NCBI GenBank assembly: GCA_015680685.1
Contig: MNCI01006902.1
Coordinates: 282,884 to 315,335 of the forward strand
From: Gnetum montanum
Taxonomy: Eukaryota > Streptophyta > Gnetopsida > Gnetales > Gnetaceae
Reading direction: 5' to 3'
Length of the DNA: 32,452 nucleotides
Below the pieces are notes generated by a model. That model was not told the origin of the DNA and searched no databases. It was given only the letters and a program-made list of their open reading frames with translations. Made by a program: the position numbers and the translations under genes. Below, in pieces: positions 19,010-30,480 of this stretch. Numbering within the stretch: position 1 is the first letter of the stretch; each line of letters begins with the position of its first letter.

Positions 19010-21580
19010 GAGATGAAACTCCGGGGATAGCACCACGACTTGAGGTCACCCTGACCCAAGCCTGTCTTGATGCTATCAAGCCGCGAGAAGTGCAACAGAT
19101 GATCCTACAAGAGCTAAAATTTGGACCATTTCTTGATAATGCACCAGAAGATGTGAGACTTCAATTGCAAAATTCTCCTATGTGGCCGATCATCACAACC
19201 AGTGGTGAATGGTACCTAGGAGAAACCTATCTCTTCCAAAAAAATCGGTAACCAGGGTCCAGAGTAAGGATTAAGGACATTTATGTTTCTTACTTTGCAG
19301 AGGCAATAGCCCAAGCTCTGGGGTTGCCAAAGACCGGAGTAGATGTGGCAAAGATCCCAAAATAAACAGACCCTGAGATAAAAGGGGAGTGGATCTGGCG
19401 GTGCTATGGGGTAGATCACAAGGAGTTTGGCACCCTAACCACTACGAAGAGGGTGTATTCAAAGATCGCTTCTTACCATCTAAACCCAATAGTAAGACCT
19501 AGTAAAATCATGACCTTCTCCACTCATGCCTGTGCCACCTTGAGTGAAAAGTTTTCAATTAGTCTTCCATAGCTGATATTCTTGGAAATTGAAAAGAGGT
19601 TCGCCGAAAGCGAACGTGGAAGGCGAGCTCTCCCCTTCCCCTGCCTAATCAAAAAATTGTGCAAATGGGCATGGATAGCACACTACGCCAATGATACACT
19701 CCGACATGCCCTGATTACCTCATGGCATGAAATGATGAAAGATAGGCCTCCTGCCACTACACAGATGGAGGAAGAGTAGTAACCACCTCCACCACCTACA
19801 CAAAAAACAAGGTTGGGTTTGCAAACTATCGTAGAAAACATCTGCAAAATCCGACAATTGCTCTTGAGCCAACAAGAGAAATCTGGCAGGACTGATGGAG
19901 GGGAAGACCCTTTGGTTTATCGCCCTACAAGGAGCCACCTAGAGTAAGTGGCTTGATTAGTCATTTTGTTAGAAAGAGCAAGGTTGATGTGCTCCGCTGC
20001 CCAAACACAAGTGCCAGCAAGAATAGATCCTAGCATCCAAGAGGTAATAGTATCAACCCAAAATTTTAGGGAATGCTGCTACCTTCTCAGTACGCTTGGA
20101 GGATGGTGAAGGGGCAATAGTCCTGGTGATGCAACACTAGGGACAGGAGATTACCGCCGATGTGTTTGCTAATATAATTGCTACGATTCTCAACGCACCA
20201 ACGATGCCTGTACTAGATGTACATGGGCTTCAAGATGTACAGGCATCCGCTAGAACTTCATGTAGCAGGATTGATGCAGCACAACACGAAGAACTGTTAG
20301 ACCAACTGGTGGGAACCAGACAACTACTTCCGGATGTCTTTGACCTTCCAGATAACATAACTGCAACCCAGTCGGAGCTACTTTCGGTAAGGGGTAAGAG
20401 CCTCGTTTTGGAAGGGCAACTTGATGTTGCTCAAGCCACTTGTCAATGCTTGGCAATGGAAGTCGCCCAGTTAAGAGCCCAGCTTGCCGATCCAACTCTC
20501 CTCAACCGTGAGCTCACCAAAGATGAAGCTTTTCAATAGCTTTAGGTTAAACTTCAAATAGTTTAGGATGAGCGAGAGTCAGCGATCTTTGATAAGGCCT
20601 TAGTAGATGCTTAGACATATCATTTAGACAAGGACTTGGTAGAGGTTCACCAAGAGAATGTCAGGTTGACCGCGAAGGTCCATCGCCTGCATAATGTTGG
20701 TGCTAACAAAAAGCACATGAAAAATTTTATTCACCAACAGCAGGAAGAGCTAGCCAGGGTGAGTGCTAATGTAAAAAGGTTGGCCGCTGAAAATCGAAAT
20801 ATATCTATGGAGGAGGTTCAAACCTTACAACAAAAATTTGACATTGAAGTCATTGCTTGGAAGAACGAGGCCATGAAATTTGAAAAAGTAAAGATTCATT
20901 ACAGGGACCAAGTGGGACTGCAAAAGGAAGTAAATGAGAAGTAGATTCAAGTCGCAAAGGCCAAGCTAAACCAAGTGCTCCAGCAACGCCAAGAAGGAGG
21001 TGAGGTATGGAAACCTATATTTGATGGGTTGAATACCTACAATCAAGCTGAAATCTACCTCAAGGACCTGCAAATTGAAGAAATGATAGAATATATGCAG
21101 CTCGTCAACCTTCACTATGCAAACCTGGCCATGCTCACAGCCGAGAGACCACAGTCTAATTTGGATAAGTAAGTGGCCACCTCGTATTCTTTAGACGAGG
21201 GTGAGTTCCAAGCGTACAAAGCAACAAAGCAAAAATTGGAAACAGCAAACGTGGAACTCAAGGTTCTCCACATGAGTTTTGAAGGACAGTGTGCGATCGC
21301 AGAGAACTTGGCCCATCGGATGACTGACTACCAGCAGCTACAGACATCAATTCGAGCGTTCAACATCAAACGAAAATAGTTCGCAGCCTGGTTCATCAAT
21401 TTGAAGGAGCTCCTTCCTGCGCTGCCATGCCCTTGGGAGGTTCCAGTTCTAGCACACATTGGGGAAACCTCTTGGATAGTGAACGATCCTAGAAGCAAAG
21501 AGGAAAAAATGAGGGCCCTTCTGGAGGCTTTCCGATTACCTCCAAAAGTTGTAGCTGCTACGGGGTAGCCATCATTCGTG

Positions 21581-21805
21581 CCACCACCACCGCATGGGCT
21601 AGAGGCTAGTGAAGGTCCGTCGGAACCACCACCACTGCATGGGCTAGAGGTTGGTGAAGGGTCGTTTTAACCACCACCACCGCATGGGCCAGAGGCTGGT
21701 GAAGGGCCGTCAAAACCACCACCATCGCATGGGCTAGAGGCTGGTGAAGGACCATCAAAACCATCGCCACCGCATGGGCCAGAGGCTGGTGAAGGATCGT
21801 CGAAA
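21581..21805 (+). repeat. Five 45-bp tandem repeats coding PPPPHGLEAGEGPSK
   Basis: Exact 45-bp units start at 21581, 21626, 21671, 21716 and 21761 and stay in frame with ORF2 of B; the second ends in a stop (TAA 21668-21670). A partial PPPL follows before the terminal stop. Confidence 0.92.
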
Positions 21806-21829
21806 CCACCACCACTAGGGACGGTGTGA

Positions 21830-22071
21830 TCTTCTTTAAAAAATTTTACATCTTTCTACATAACAGAGAATCCAGGGCCAACAAGGTGTTCAATTTTGTC
21901 TCTGAACACCACCATTTTTGTAATTTGTCCTTCTCTGTGTACTCAGGCACTTGGTGCATCATGTGTGTATGTGTGTACGTGTGTTAAATCATGTGTGTTG
22001 TAAATAAAAGTCCATACCTTCCAAATTGTAAAAGGATCTTGAGGAGGAGTTTTTAGTTAGTCATGGGGGTA
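21830..22071 (+). other. 3' untranslated part of B with TG repeat and polypurine tract
   Basis: Contains a TG-rich microsatellite (about 21961-21984), TAAATAAAAG near 22003, and TCATGGGGGTA (22061-22071) abutting the 3' LTR. Confidence 0.65.
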
Positions 22072-22949
22072 TGATGAGGTGTTTAATAGTTGCTGCATAT
22101 ACACGGCCCTATTGACGTAACCCTGTCAATGCATCCTTCCATGCATCGACATGGCCCCATTTACGCAACACCTTTTTCAGCCTATAAATAAGAGGGCTCC
22201 TACCTCTCTTAAGTACCTTTTATCAATTATAGCGAAGCTCTTGCAGTTTTTTTTTTTTGCAAGAGTTAGAATATTTTCCAAGTGCCCGTAGTAGGTGTAA
22301 GAAAGGTGTCTAGCTATTTATTCAAGCACTGATGTATTTGAGCCCATTGGCATGAACGGCAATAAAGACGAGCTTTCAAGCATTCCTTGCAGCATTTGGA
22401 CTTAGTCATTTAATGCATTCAATAGCTTAATATTTTCATGCTTTGATAATTACTTAAGTTTCTCTTATTATTAGTTTAATCGCTATCGCTCATTCATAGT
22501 TCATAGAAACCATAAGTACGACCATCTCGAACGTAAACTCAATGCTTGGTAACTGAGTGACGCTTAACGTCTGGTAACCCAGTAGTAGTTAGGGGATGCT
22601 CAGGATGTGCCCAAAAGATGGGATCAGATACTTATGCTAGGAATAGTTAAGATATTGATTAGGATAATTATAGATTATATAATATTTCATTCCTTACTCT
22701 CCATACCTTATTTAGATGCCAAAAGATAAAGTAAAAAGCCATAAAAATCAGTTGCCTCAATCTCACTTAACCATCGCCACTAGATACTCACAAGTAAGGT
22801 TGAGAAGACAATGACTGTTCTAACAAAGGATTTTGCTAGTTAAGGGTCTGGTGTATGTTAAGTGCTCATAATCTACGGAATTTGACTGAGTTGCATGTGA
22901 ATGCCCGTGATTCACATGGTTGGGCATAGGGGTACCTAGCTGCTCATCA
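22072..22949 (+). repeat. 3' LTR of element B
   Basis: 878 bp, TGATGAGGTG to GCTCATCA. It shares ends and U5 with the LTRs of A and E but has a U3 with ATGCAT and CGACATGG motifs (22110-22155) instead of GTATAC. TATAAATA at 22183-22190, a run of about 15 T near 22245, and the poly(A) hairpin at 22317-22367. Confidence 0.85.
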
Positions 22950-23352
22950 CTCTATGTTTATGTTTTAAACCTAACAAATCGCAATGTGAGAAATTGTTAA
23001 TTAAAGATTTGAGAGAATGTAAATTAGAAAGTCACATCCAAATCAAGGTTTTTATGTAAAGTGCGTGCAACTCACACATGTCTTTTAAGATCTAAATAAT
23101 GGAAATGTGTGATCAAAGTATGAAATTGAAACACAAAATTACAAAATTTTAAAATCCTCTATGTTATTAGGGTAAATCGCTTGTCATGCGGGTGATCTGG
23201 GTTCTATCCTCAGAATGGTGGGGTAACAAATTGTTCAAATTTAAATCTTTGCTTCCTTTTCTAAGGAAAGTTTATAACCCTAGTCTTGGTTAAGCACGGT
23301 AACACTTGTGGACTTTGTAATTTTAATGTCGAAGGAGGGGGGGGGGTGTCGG
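22950..23352. other. Spacer between element B and the LINE
   Basis: AT-rich; the only recognisable item is the tRNA-Asp-like relic at 23171-23218. A run of nine or more G lies near 23336-23346. Confidence 0.4.
23171..23218 (+). repeat. tRNA-Asp-derived relic (pseudo-tRNA or SINE head)
   Basis: GCTTGTCATGCGGGTGATC and then GGGTTCTATCCTCAG follow the anticodon arm (GTC anticodon at 23183-23185) and T-arm of plant nuclear tRNA-Asp, with most differences C-to-T. The acceptor and D-arm halves are not intact (GGTAAAT remains of the D-arm), so it is not a working tRNA gene. A promoter box B-like GGTTCTATCCT is present. Confidence 0.6.
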
Positions 23353-23621
23353 ACCCCGAAAAGAAGTTTTATTAATAAAAAGGAGTGTCAAATACATAAA
23401 TCATATTAAGTCATGAAAATAAAACTATGGAAACTTAGAACACTAGGGATGGAACTCTAGGAACCAGCCACATAAATAACTTTTTGCAATAGCAAGAAAC
23501 CCAATATATTGAACTACCACCCACCAACTAGCTGACCCATTACAAAAGAGATTGGCAGAAATTTAGATAAGATTGATAGCATTTGATAAAAGGCAGAGAG
23601 ACCCTCAGATGGAGACTTCAT

Positions 23622-26600
23622 TCAAATGTAATAAGAGAAGCTTCTATGTAGAGAACCATGATGAAGAGGGCTACATGAGTGGACAAGTCTTTCCCAAGGC
23701 TGTAGAAGATGAATCAATTGATGAATATCCATTTTGAACTTCGATGTTTGAGATTTTAGTTGGAAATGAATGAGGTAGAATATCTGCAATCTTTCCTGCA
23801 TTGTTAGATGACAATTATTAGAATAATCAATCCTTTGAAAGATAACATTACATCTACACTTCCAAATGTAATATAGAATAATAGGCCTAATGAATTTCCA
23901 TAGAAAATTAAGATTAGAAGAAGTAGAGGCCAAAAGACCAAATATATCATCTTGAGATAGCTTGCATGATGCAATGACTTTGGAAGCCCATGTCCACATG
24001 TTCTGTGCAAAGGGGCAAAGCCAAAACACATGAGCAAAGTCCTCTTGACCACCACAAAGAGGGCAATTGGGACTATGAAACTCGAGATACTCGAGACATT
24101 TGTTGATAGGTAAACCTTGGTGGAGGAGAAACCATAGGAACTACTTGATTTTAGGAAGAGTTGGAAGTTTCCAAATACATTAGAAGAGGGGGAGCCAGAA
24201 TTTTTCTGACTCTTGTTTCTTCCATGACTTGTTATATTATTGAACGACACTTGATGAGTCATGTAGAACGTGAAAGGGGACATGTGGCTTGTAGAGTAAA
24301 CGTTTTGATCCATTAATCCATTGGAAGCCATGAAAAATGCTATGCATTGAACCATCAAGCTGCAAATGGTGTTGAATGAAGGTATAAACACAAGAAAGGC
24401 AGTGGTGCATTGCCAAAGACTCCCCATATAGATTAGTAAACTCAGCCTTAGAAATCCATTGATCAGCAAGCTAAAGACAATGTAGAGAAATAACTCCCTT
24501 CCAATATCAGGAGGTAGCAACCTTAGCATTTGTAATGGTAAGGGAAGTAGGTGACAAAGGTAACCACCAAGGTCACACCTTAGAGAGAAGAGTAGGGTTG
24601 ATTGTGACATTTGTCCAATCTATATATTGATGTAGAATTTTCCAAGCCTTCCTAATTCTTTTGAAAACATGAGATCTGGGAATAGTGATAGTATGGGGAA
24701 AAAGGATCTAGTTAACGAAATGGATTCCTTTCCAGGATGGCTTGTTTTTGGGAAATGCTTGTTGAAGCCTTAATTGGAGGAGAGTCCCAATGATGTCCAG
24801 GGCATTGAGATACTAGACCAACCACTTGGCAACTAAGGTAATCCCTTGCTTGAACAAGTTCAAAAAACCTAAGTTGCCTTTATTCTTAGCAAGAGTAAAA
24901 ATATTCTAAGCGACACGATGGAAGCCTTTTTGAGAGTCTTTAGAAGACCACATGAAGTCACGAAATAATCGTTCAAGCTTCTGATAACAACTTGGGGGAG
25001 GGAGCCCAACAAGAAGAGTAATACACATGGGTAGACACATAGATAGATTTACATACAAGGTACTTACTGGCTAGAGTGAGGGGTTTAGTCTTCCATCTTT
25101 CAAGTTTCTTTTGAATACAAAAAATCACATGCACCCAGAGAATAGATGTAGAACCTCTAAAACGAAAGGCAATGCCCAGAATCTTAATGATGTCTTGATC
25201 CTAGAGAAGCTACCAAGTAAAGTTGGTTACATGACTATAGTTATTGGTAAAGCTATAGACAGAAGATTTGTTCCAATTAATAATGAAGCCTAAGAGGGAG
25301 CAATATTGCTCAACTTGGGATAAGAGCTGATACAGATTAGCAACAGTGTTTTGAATAAGAAAAAAGGAGTCATTAGCAAAATGCATGTTAAGAAGCTGAT
25401 GTTGAGGTGAAGAGAGGCAAATCCTAGTGAAGACTTCATTCTTAATATCATAATTTAACTAATGACAGAGAAAGTTAGCTACAATGATGAATAGGTAAGG
25501 GGCAAGAGGGCATCCTTGTCACACTGACCAATGGATAGGAAAGGGAGAAGTGATGCCAAAAGTAGTGGCTATTCTTGTAGTAGCATCTGAGAATAAACAT
25601 TTCTGAGTTTAGTCATGGTTTGCAAAATAAAGTTCCACTTTATGTTGTCATAGGCCTTGGCATAATTAAAGTTCATTAGGAGAATATCTTGACCATCGTC
25701 CTCCATCCACTTGAGACCTTCCCACATAGCTATCATGTTGTTTAAAATATATTTACTAGGAACAAATCTTGTTTTCTAGGGAGAGATAATTTGGCCAAGA
25801 AATCTTTTCAGTTGTAAAGTTAAGCACTTAGCCCAAATTTTATACACCACATTTAAAAGAGTTATGTGAAACCAATTGGAGATACAGGTAGGATCCCAGA
25901 TTTAGGAAGGAGGAGAATAATCCCTTGATTTAGATTAGGCCCAAGGGAACCAGTAATGATAGCCTCATTGATAACCTTGAGAAGGTCATTTCCCACTAGG
26001 TCCCAATGGTTTTGAAATAATTCAACAAAGAAACCATTAAAACTAAGAGCCTTCCCATGACCCAACTTGGAGCAAGCAACCTCAAGCCCCTCTTTGGTGA
26101 TATTGGCATCCAAACTTTGCAACATAGTAGGATTGATAAGTCTAGGATAATTGAGGGTAGCAGCCTCAAATGATGAGATGTCCATAGGGGTAGTTGCAAA
26201 TAGGGTTTCATAATGATTTTTGAGAAATGTAAGAATACTATTGTGATCAGTGATGCTGGAGCTGTCATTGAAGATTTTTTCTAAACAATGTGAGGAAGAA
26301 GAGCTATTTAGATACTTAAAAGTTCTTTACAGTATTCATCTTGAATATTTAACCAAGTGAGTCTACTTTTAGTTAAGGCACTTTGTGCTCTATACACTTC
26401 CTAATTTTGGAAGGCTAACCAAGCTTTACATAACTCATCGTAAATAGGAGTGTAGAAGAAATCTTGAGCTAATCCATCAGTAAGATGTTCAATAGTAAGG
26501 TGAATGTTGTTGTACTCGTATTTAGCCTGAGCAACCACTGCCTTACCATATGAATGGGCAAAGTGTCATACTCTACAAGAAGCACAATGCCACCACTGAA

Positions 26601-27463
26601 TCCAACCCACCTGATCTAAGGGCCAAGGTTTGACATTCCAAAGGTTGGAGAGAAGAAGTTAGGTAGAAGGGGAAGAGAACCAATGGTTATGTAGCTAGAA
26701 GAGATGGAATTTATGTTGAGGGTTGTTGCCATGAATATGGATAGAGATAGAGACGGGAAGATGATCTGATAAGGTGGTGTGTTGATGAACTATGGTAGTA
26801 GAGACAACTTCCCAAAAAGAGAGGGTGAAAAAGTAGAACTTGTCTAACCTACTGTAGATGCAAACCTGCCCAAGACGTAGATTGCTCCAAGTACATCTAT
26901 GTAGGGGATCGCTAGTAGAAGCATCCACCCCATCAAAGAGGTAGAACTTTTTCTTAAAGGTGGACTAGGTCTAATATTCAAAATTTTCTAGTTAAAAGAA
27001 CACCCCCAAGCTTCTCTTGAAGGAATTCTAACATATTAAAATCTCCTCCAAAAATCCAAGGAACTGGAGGAAGATAATTGATGAGTTCTTGCCATAGAAG
27101 AGCATGTTCTGTAGAATCAATAGGGGAATAAATTAAGCAAATACCAAAGGGGCCCTACAAGGAAGAGAAGATAGCCCACGAAAATCTATGGCTAGAATTG
27201 GAATCACTTTGAATGATTTTATCCTTCTAGTAGGCCGAGAAGATAATGGCAGCTCCCCCTTTTCCACTCATGTGGGATAGAGCAAGAAGTGAGGGGTGAG
27301 GAAGAAACCAATGGGTTGAAAGAGATAAATGATCTATTGAAATTTTAATTTCTTGAAAGAGAACGAAATCTAAAGCAATATTTAGACTAGAAAGAAAGTT
27401 GTCGACACACTTTCATTAAAGTTTATCAGTAAGGCCTCAGATGTTCCATGATAGGAGGCTCAT
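23622..27463 (-). pseudogene. LINE ORF2: endonuclease, reverse transcriptase, zf-RVT
   Basis: About 1,280 codons with several frameshifts and stops. ATG at 27463 begins MSLLSWNI, a stop where Arg is expected, then GLTDKL, the usual start of plant LINE ORF2. Endonuclease: WIFGGDFNML (GDFN codons 27035-27046) and LSDHLPVSI (SDH 26761-26769). Reverse transcriptase: GKALSFNGFFVELF in place of the common KAPGPDGF (about 26030), QGCPLAPYLFIIVA (about 25485-25530) and FAND (25369-25380) where FADD/YADD is expected. C-terminal zf-RVT: CPLC (24054-24065) then AHVFWLCPFAQNMW, and IWKCRCNVIF. The enzyme would nick genomic DNA and copy LINE RNA at the nick. FAND lacks one of the two catalytic aspartates. 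Confidence 0.85.
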
Positions 27464-28571
27464 GGGGAAGCAGAAGGCATGTTGAATGAGAGGTCAACAG
27501 ATGGTTCGAAAATCGAAGTGTCAACTTCCATTATTTGTGAAAGAATGGCAAAGGATCTATTTGTGATGATAGGTGCCACGGAAGTGTTCAAAGAAGAAGA
27601 CATGGAGGGTGGACTTGTAGGGGAGGAAGTGTAAGGTGGAGTTATAGGAGAGGAAGCTTTGATTCGTTTCCTCCCATTTCCCTCCACAAACTCCTCACCC
27701 AAGAGGGATTCCTTGAAGGACTTTGAGAGGGTGACATACACTGAGGTGTGTACACCCAACTATGACACTTGTACCTTGAAGGGGTTAGCCAAAGAGGAGG
27801 ACTTTGGATCTATTTTAGGAGAGGATCCAAACTTGAAGGATAATGATGATGGGTAGGATGATGTGTTTGAGGACTAGGTTTTTTGAGATGTGGTGAATTT
27901 TTTTTCCTAGCTAAGAAGGGACACACCGAGATATGATGGTCAGCTCGATGACAGTAGTTGCATGAGTTTGGAAGATAAAAATAGTTGATTTTCTAGGTGA
28001 AGAGTTTCTCACCAGCTACGAGGGTTAATGAGGTTTTTCTTAGAGCTATATCAAGTTCAATACAAAAGTAGCGAATTTGAGTTCCATTGATCACAATGCT
28101 ATGATTGGAAATAATTAGGCCAAGGGTACTCACAATGTTCCTCTCTACCAATGAAAAAATAAGTAGAAGGTTTGACAATTCCACATAACAGGGAATTGTG
28201 TTATATGTTAGGTCATTGACATTAAAGTCAAATCACCAAGCATACGCAATTAGAGTCACATTTTGAGTTTGGAAAATTTTGAGGGAGAGAGCTTTCTCTA
28301 CCTGAGAGGCCTCGAATAGTTCTACCAAGATAAAATTTCGAGCATAGTAATGGGCATGAGACACGTAAATTCCATGTGGTAGAAGGAGGTTTTGGATTTG
28401 TGTGTTAATGCTTAAAAGCCTCAGTAGAAACTCCACTATTTGAAGAAAAATAAAACACGTTGCGAAATCTTTAGAAACTGCATCAAAAATATCATCTGAA
28501 AGAAGGAAATCTATTTAGGGCAAGTTAGAGGAACTTTCCTAATGAAGATTAAAATCAAAAGGATTTGCCAT
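27460..28571 (-). pseudogene. LINE ORF1: RNA-binding protein with CCHC knuckle
   Basis: ATG at 28571 begins MANPFDFNLH. The frame has several stops and one frameshift at a run of eight A (plus-strand T, 27898-27905), then stays open to TGA at 27460-27462. The middle resembles the DUF4283-type region of plant LINE ORF1 (IPCYVELSNL, TQIRYFCIELDIAL), followed by a zinc knuckle C-x2-C-x4-H-x4-C, CNYCHRADHHISVC (about 27921-27962), and a Ser/Pro-rich tail. The stop overlaps the ORF2 start as ATGA, which suggests translation of ORF2 by stop-and-restart. In the family this protein coats LINE RNA. Confidence 0.8.
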
Positions 28572-29160
28572 TACAAAATGGGCCCAAAACTGCCTTGGAG
28601 CTCTAGCAAGACCACAAACCACCACACAGTGAGTGAACACCACTACCACACCCCCACCACAAAAACCAACTCACTGTGCCTGGACCTAGCTGTCCATCGC
28701 AATGCCAACCTACATGACAACAGAGCAAAATAGGACCACCAGCCATTGTTCCAACCCACATAAGCAGAGCAGCAGTGATAGCCAATGAAAGCAGCCCCAA
28801 AAGAAATCCACAACCACAGCCACCACCAATGGAGCAAAACCCAGCAAGCAGCAGCAATAGCAACGATGGCAACCCTCAACACAGACCCCACCACCCACCG
28901 AAATTGTTACCCCGTTAACATCGAGCAGCAACACAGCAACCCAAGAAGCCAAGAATGTAGAAAAACACGACAGCCCACTAAACCGCAATGTAACAAAGAA
29001 CTAAAATAGAAAACCCAAAACCCTAAATGCAGTAACAAACCAAGCTAGAGGAGCCACTGCGTAGCGCAGCAGTCCACGCGACCCCAAGACTGTGGTGCAA
29101 CCTCATGCATGATAGAAAAAAGGGACAAACCACCGTCCAACGGTCCACGCAACGGTCAAA
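28572..29160 (-). other. LINE 5' leader
   Basis: On the minus strand this is G/T-rich with GGTTGT- and GCTGCT-like runs and leads directly into ORF1. Open frames here (28603-28988, minus) are Trp/Leu/Gly-rich products of low complexity and not taken as genes. The 5' boundary is set where composition changes near 29160. Confidence 0.4.
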
Positions 29161-29900
29161 ACCAAGGATTTTCAAAGAGCGGTTTCAATAGCATCCTCTC
29201 AAAGGTCATCTTGTAGTTTTATTGTCATGAAATTTTAACTGTATATATTGTAATAGAAACTTTGTTACCTCGTCAAATTAGAAACAAAGCTTACAAACAA
29301 TTTTTTCTTATTGCATGTTAAAAATATGTACAATGTAATGCCAAAACATGACCATAATCTACAAATGAAGTGCACATTCCATATAACTTGGTGGTTACAA
29401 GGAGTTTTTGAATATTTAGAAAGGAAACGATGATTATATGTATCATAAGAAATTCATCTAACAATGCATTATTATAATTTAAGCAAGAGTTGAACAATTA
29501 ATTTATTTTTTACATTATTATGTTTTTTCCATTTGGGCTTTCAAGCTCGAGAAGCTATCTCTCACATTTCATTATAATTTGTTTCCTTTGCTTTCCTTTT
29601 CTTTTTTCTTTTAGAACAAAAGGACAAGTCAATTATATTACTTTCAGATGAAAACTGATATCACAAAAAGTACAATAATGAGGTTATGGGGAAAAGAAAC
29701 CTAACTAGGGAAGCAAACATGTTAGAAAATCCATGTGTAAAAACAAAACCCACACCCAACCAAGGATGGGATACTAATTCATAGGTCAAACATGCTTAAC
29801 ATAGACATAAAAGTCCATGAAAGGCACATCACCAGAAAGGAAAACCCCTACATTAGACAATAGTCCATGAGAATCACATCCAGAAACAAAAAACAATGAA

Positions 29901-29964
29901 GTGTTAGCCTAGTGGTAAGATACTTGATTTGGAAACGCTAGGTCATGCATTCAATTCTAATGGG
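29901..29964 (+). repeat. tRNA-derived SINE head, copy 1
   Basis: TAGCCTAGTGGTAAGA (29905-29920) fits the RNA polymerase III box A of tRNA genes and plant SINEs. A box B-like GCATTCAATTC follows at 29947-29957, about 30 bp on. The 3' limit of the element is not visible. Confidence 0.6.
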
Positions 29965-30440
29965 AAATGTTGAGTTATATAAAGTACTAATTAGACTATG
30001 TATTTTGGGATGTACCTATGTTTCACTTATTTTGGATTCCAACACCCTCCACATCCAAAAACAAAAAGGGAAAAACAATCCTAAAAATAGATTTTTTATA
30101 ACATTATTAAATGAATAAATTATTAAGGAAATTTTGACAGTTAGCAATAGGGGAATCCATCCCATCTAGGTCATGCCATGTATCAAGAAAGGAACATGGT
30201 TTGATAGAATGTGTTGCATCATTGGACATAGTTGGAGCCTCAAGCATTAGAAGGACTTGAATAACATGAGAAGGTATGCATAGAGAAACTAAAGGAGGAG
30301 GGTGGTGTGTCCAACATGCTTGCCAACAAGACCATTGATCCCCATGTGAACTATAAAGTTCCTACCAAAGACAACACATAGGGTTGATAAGCTAAATGTA
30401 CCTCAAAAGCCATGGTGTAGAACCAAGCAACTAACAATGA

Positions 30441-30480
30441 GGTGTTAGCCTAGTGGTAAAACTCTTGATTTGAAAGCTCC
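30441..30480 (+). repeat. tRNA-derived SINE head, copy 2 (truncated)
   Basis: GGTGTTAGCCTAGTGGTAAA repeats copy 1 (GTGTTAGCCTAGTGGTAAGA), and both are preceded by AACAATGA. Similarity fades before a recognisable box B. Confidence 0.55.

Larger units (their letters stand above)
19005..21829 (+). pseudogene. ORF2 of element B, 3' piece: coiled coil and Pro-rich repeats
   Basis: It continues the piece ending at 10234 in the same frame, shifts by one base near 20085 and ends at TGA 21827-21829. Internal stops are mostly TAG. The first part includes RALPFPCLIKKLC (about 19622-19660), resembling the LPFPCLI motif of proteins annotated as putative plant transposon proteins, which I associate with the env-position ORF of Athila-like elements. 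From about 20250 to 21380 it is rich in Leu, Glu, Lys and Gln with heptad character, a long predicted coiled coil. The C-terminus has five 15-residue repeats (21581-21805). I see no signal peptide or membrane segment, so an envelope role is unsupported. Function unknown. Confidence 0.65.
9190..22949 (+). mobile_element. Element B: 5'-truncated Athila-like element, host of element C
   Basis: B keeps the pre-ORF2 region, ORF2 in two pieces (10025-10234 and 19005-21829), a polypurine tract (GTCATGGGGGTA, ending 22071) and a 3' LTR (22072-22949). It has the same order, splice-acceptor-like site, MAPK start and polypurine tract as A. The 5' LTR, primer site, gag and pol are missing, replaced on the left by unrelated minus-strand sequence, so the left limit is approximate. 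Element C interrupts it at 10235-19004. Confidence 0.65.
23353..29160 (-). mobile_element. L1-type LINE (non-LTR retrotransposon), minus strand
   Basis: Read on the minus strand: a leader (29160 to 28572), ORF1 (28571 to 27460), ORF2 (27463 to 23622) and a short 3' end with AATAAA (plus-strand TTTATT, 23368-23373). The length of about 5.8 kb is normal for plant L1 elements. I could not find a poly(A) tail or a target duplication, so both limits are approximate; the 5' limit is the less certain. Both ORFs carry stops and frameshifts, and the reverse transcriptase active site is altered. Confidence 0.85.

Noticed and set aside
21606-21815. Minus-strand repeat protein rich in Leu, His, Ala and Val
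   Set aside because: It is the antisense reading of the five 45-bp repeats of ORF2 of B.
23804-24610. Long minus-strand frame of 268 codons, very hydrophobic, like a membrane protein
   Set aside because: It runs through the LINE ORF2 C-terminal region in another frame. The neighbouring frame gives zf-RVT motifs (CPLC, FWLCPF), so the hydrophobic product is a shadow.
28603-28988. Three overlapping minus-strand frames rich in Trp, Gly and Leu
   Set aside because: G/T-rich LINE leader with low-complexity runs; no family resemblance, and ORF1 begins just downstream.
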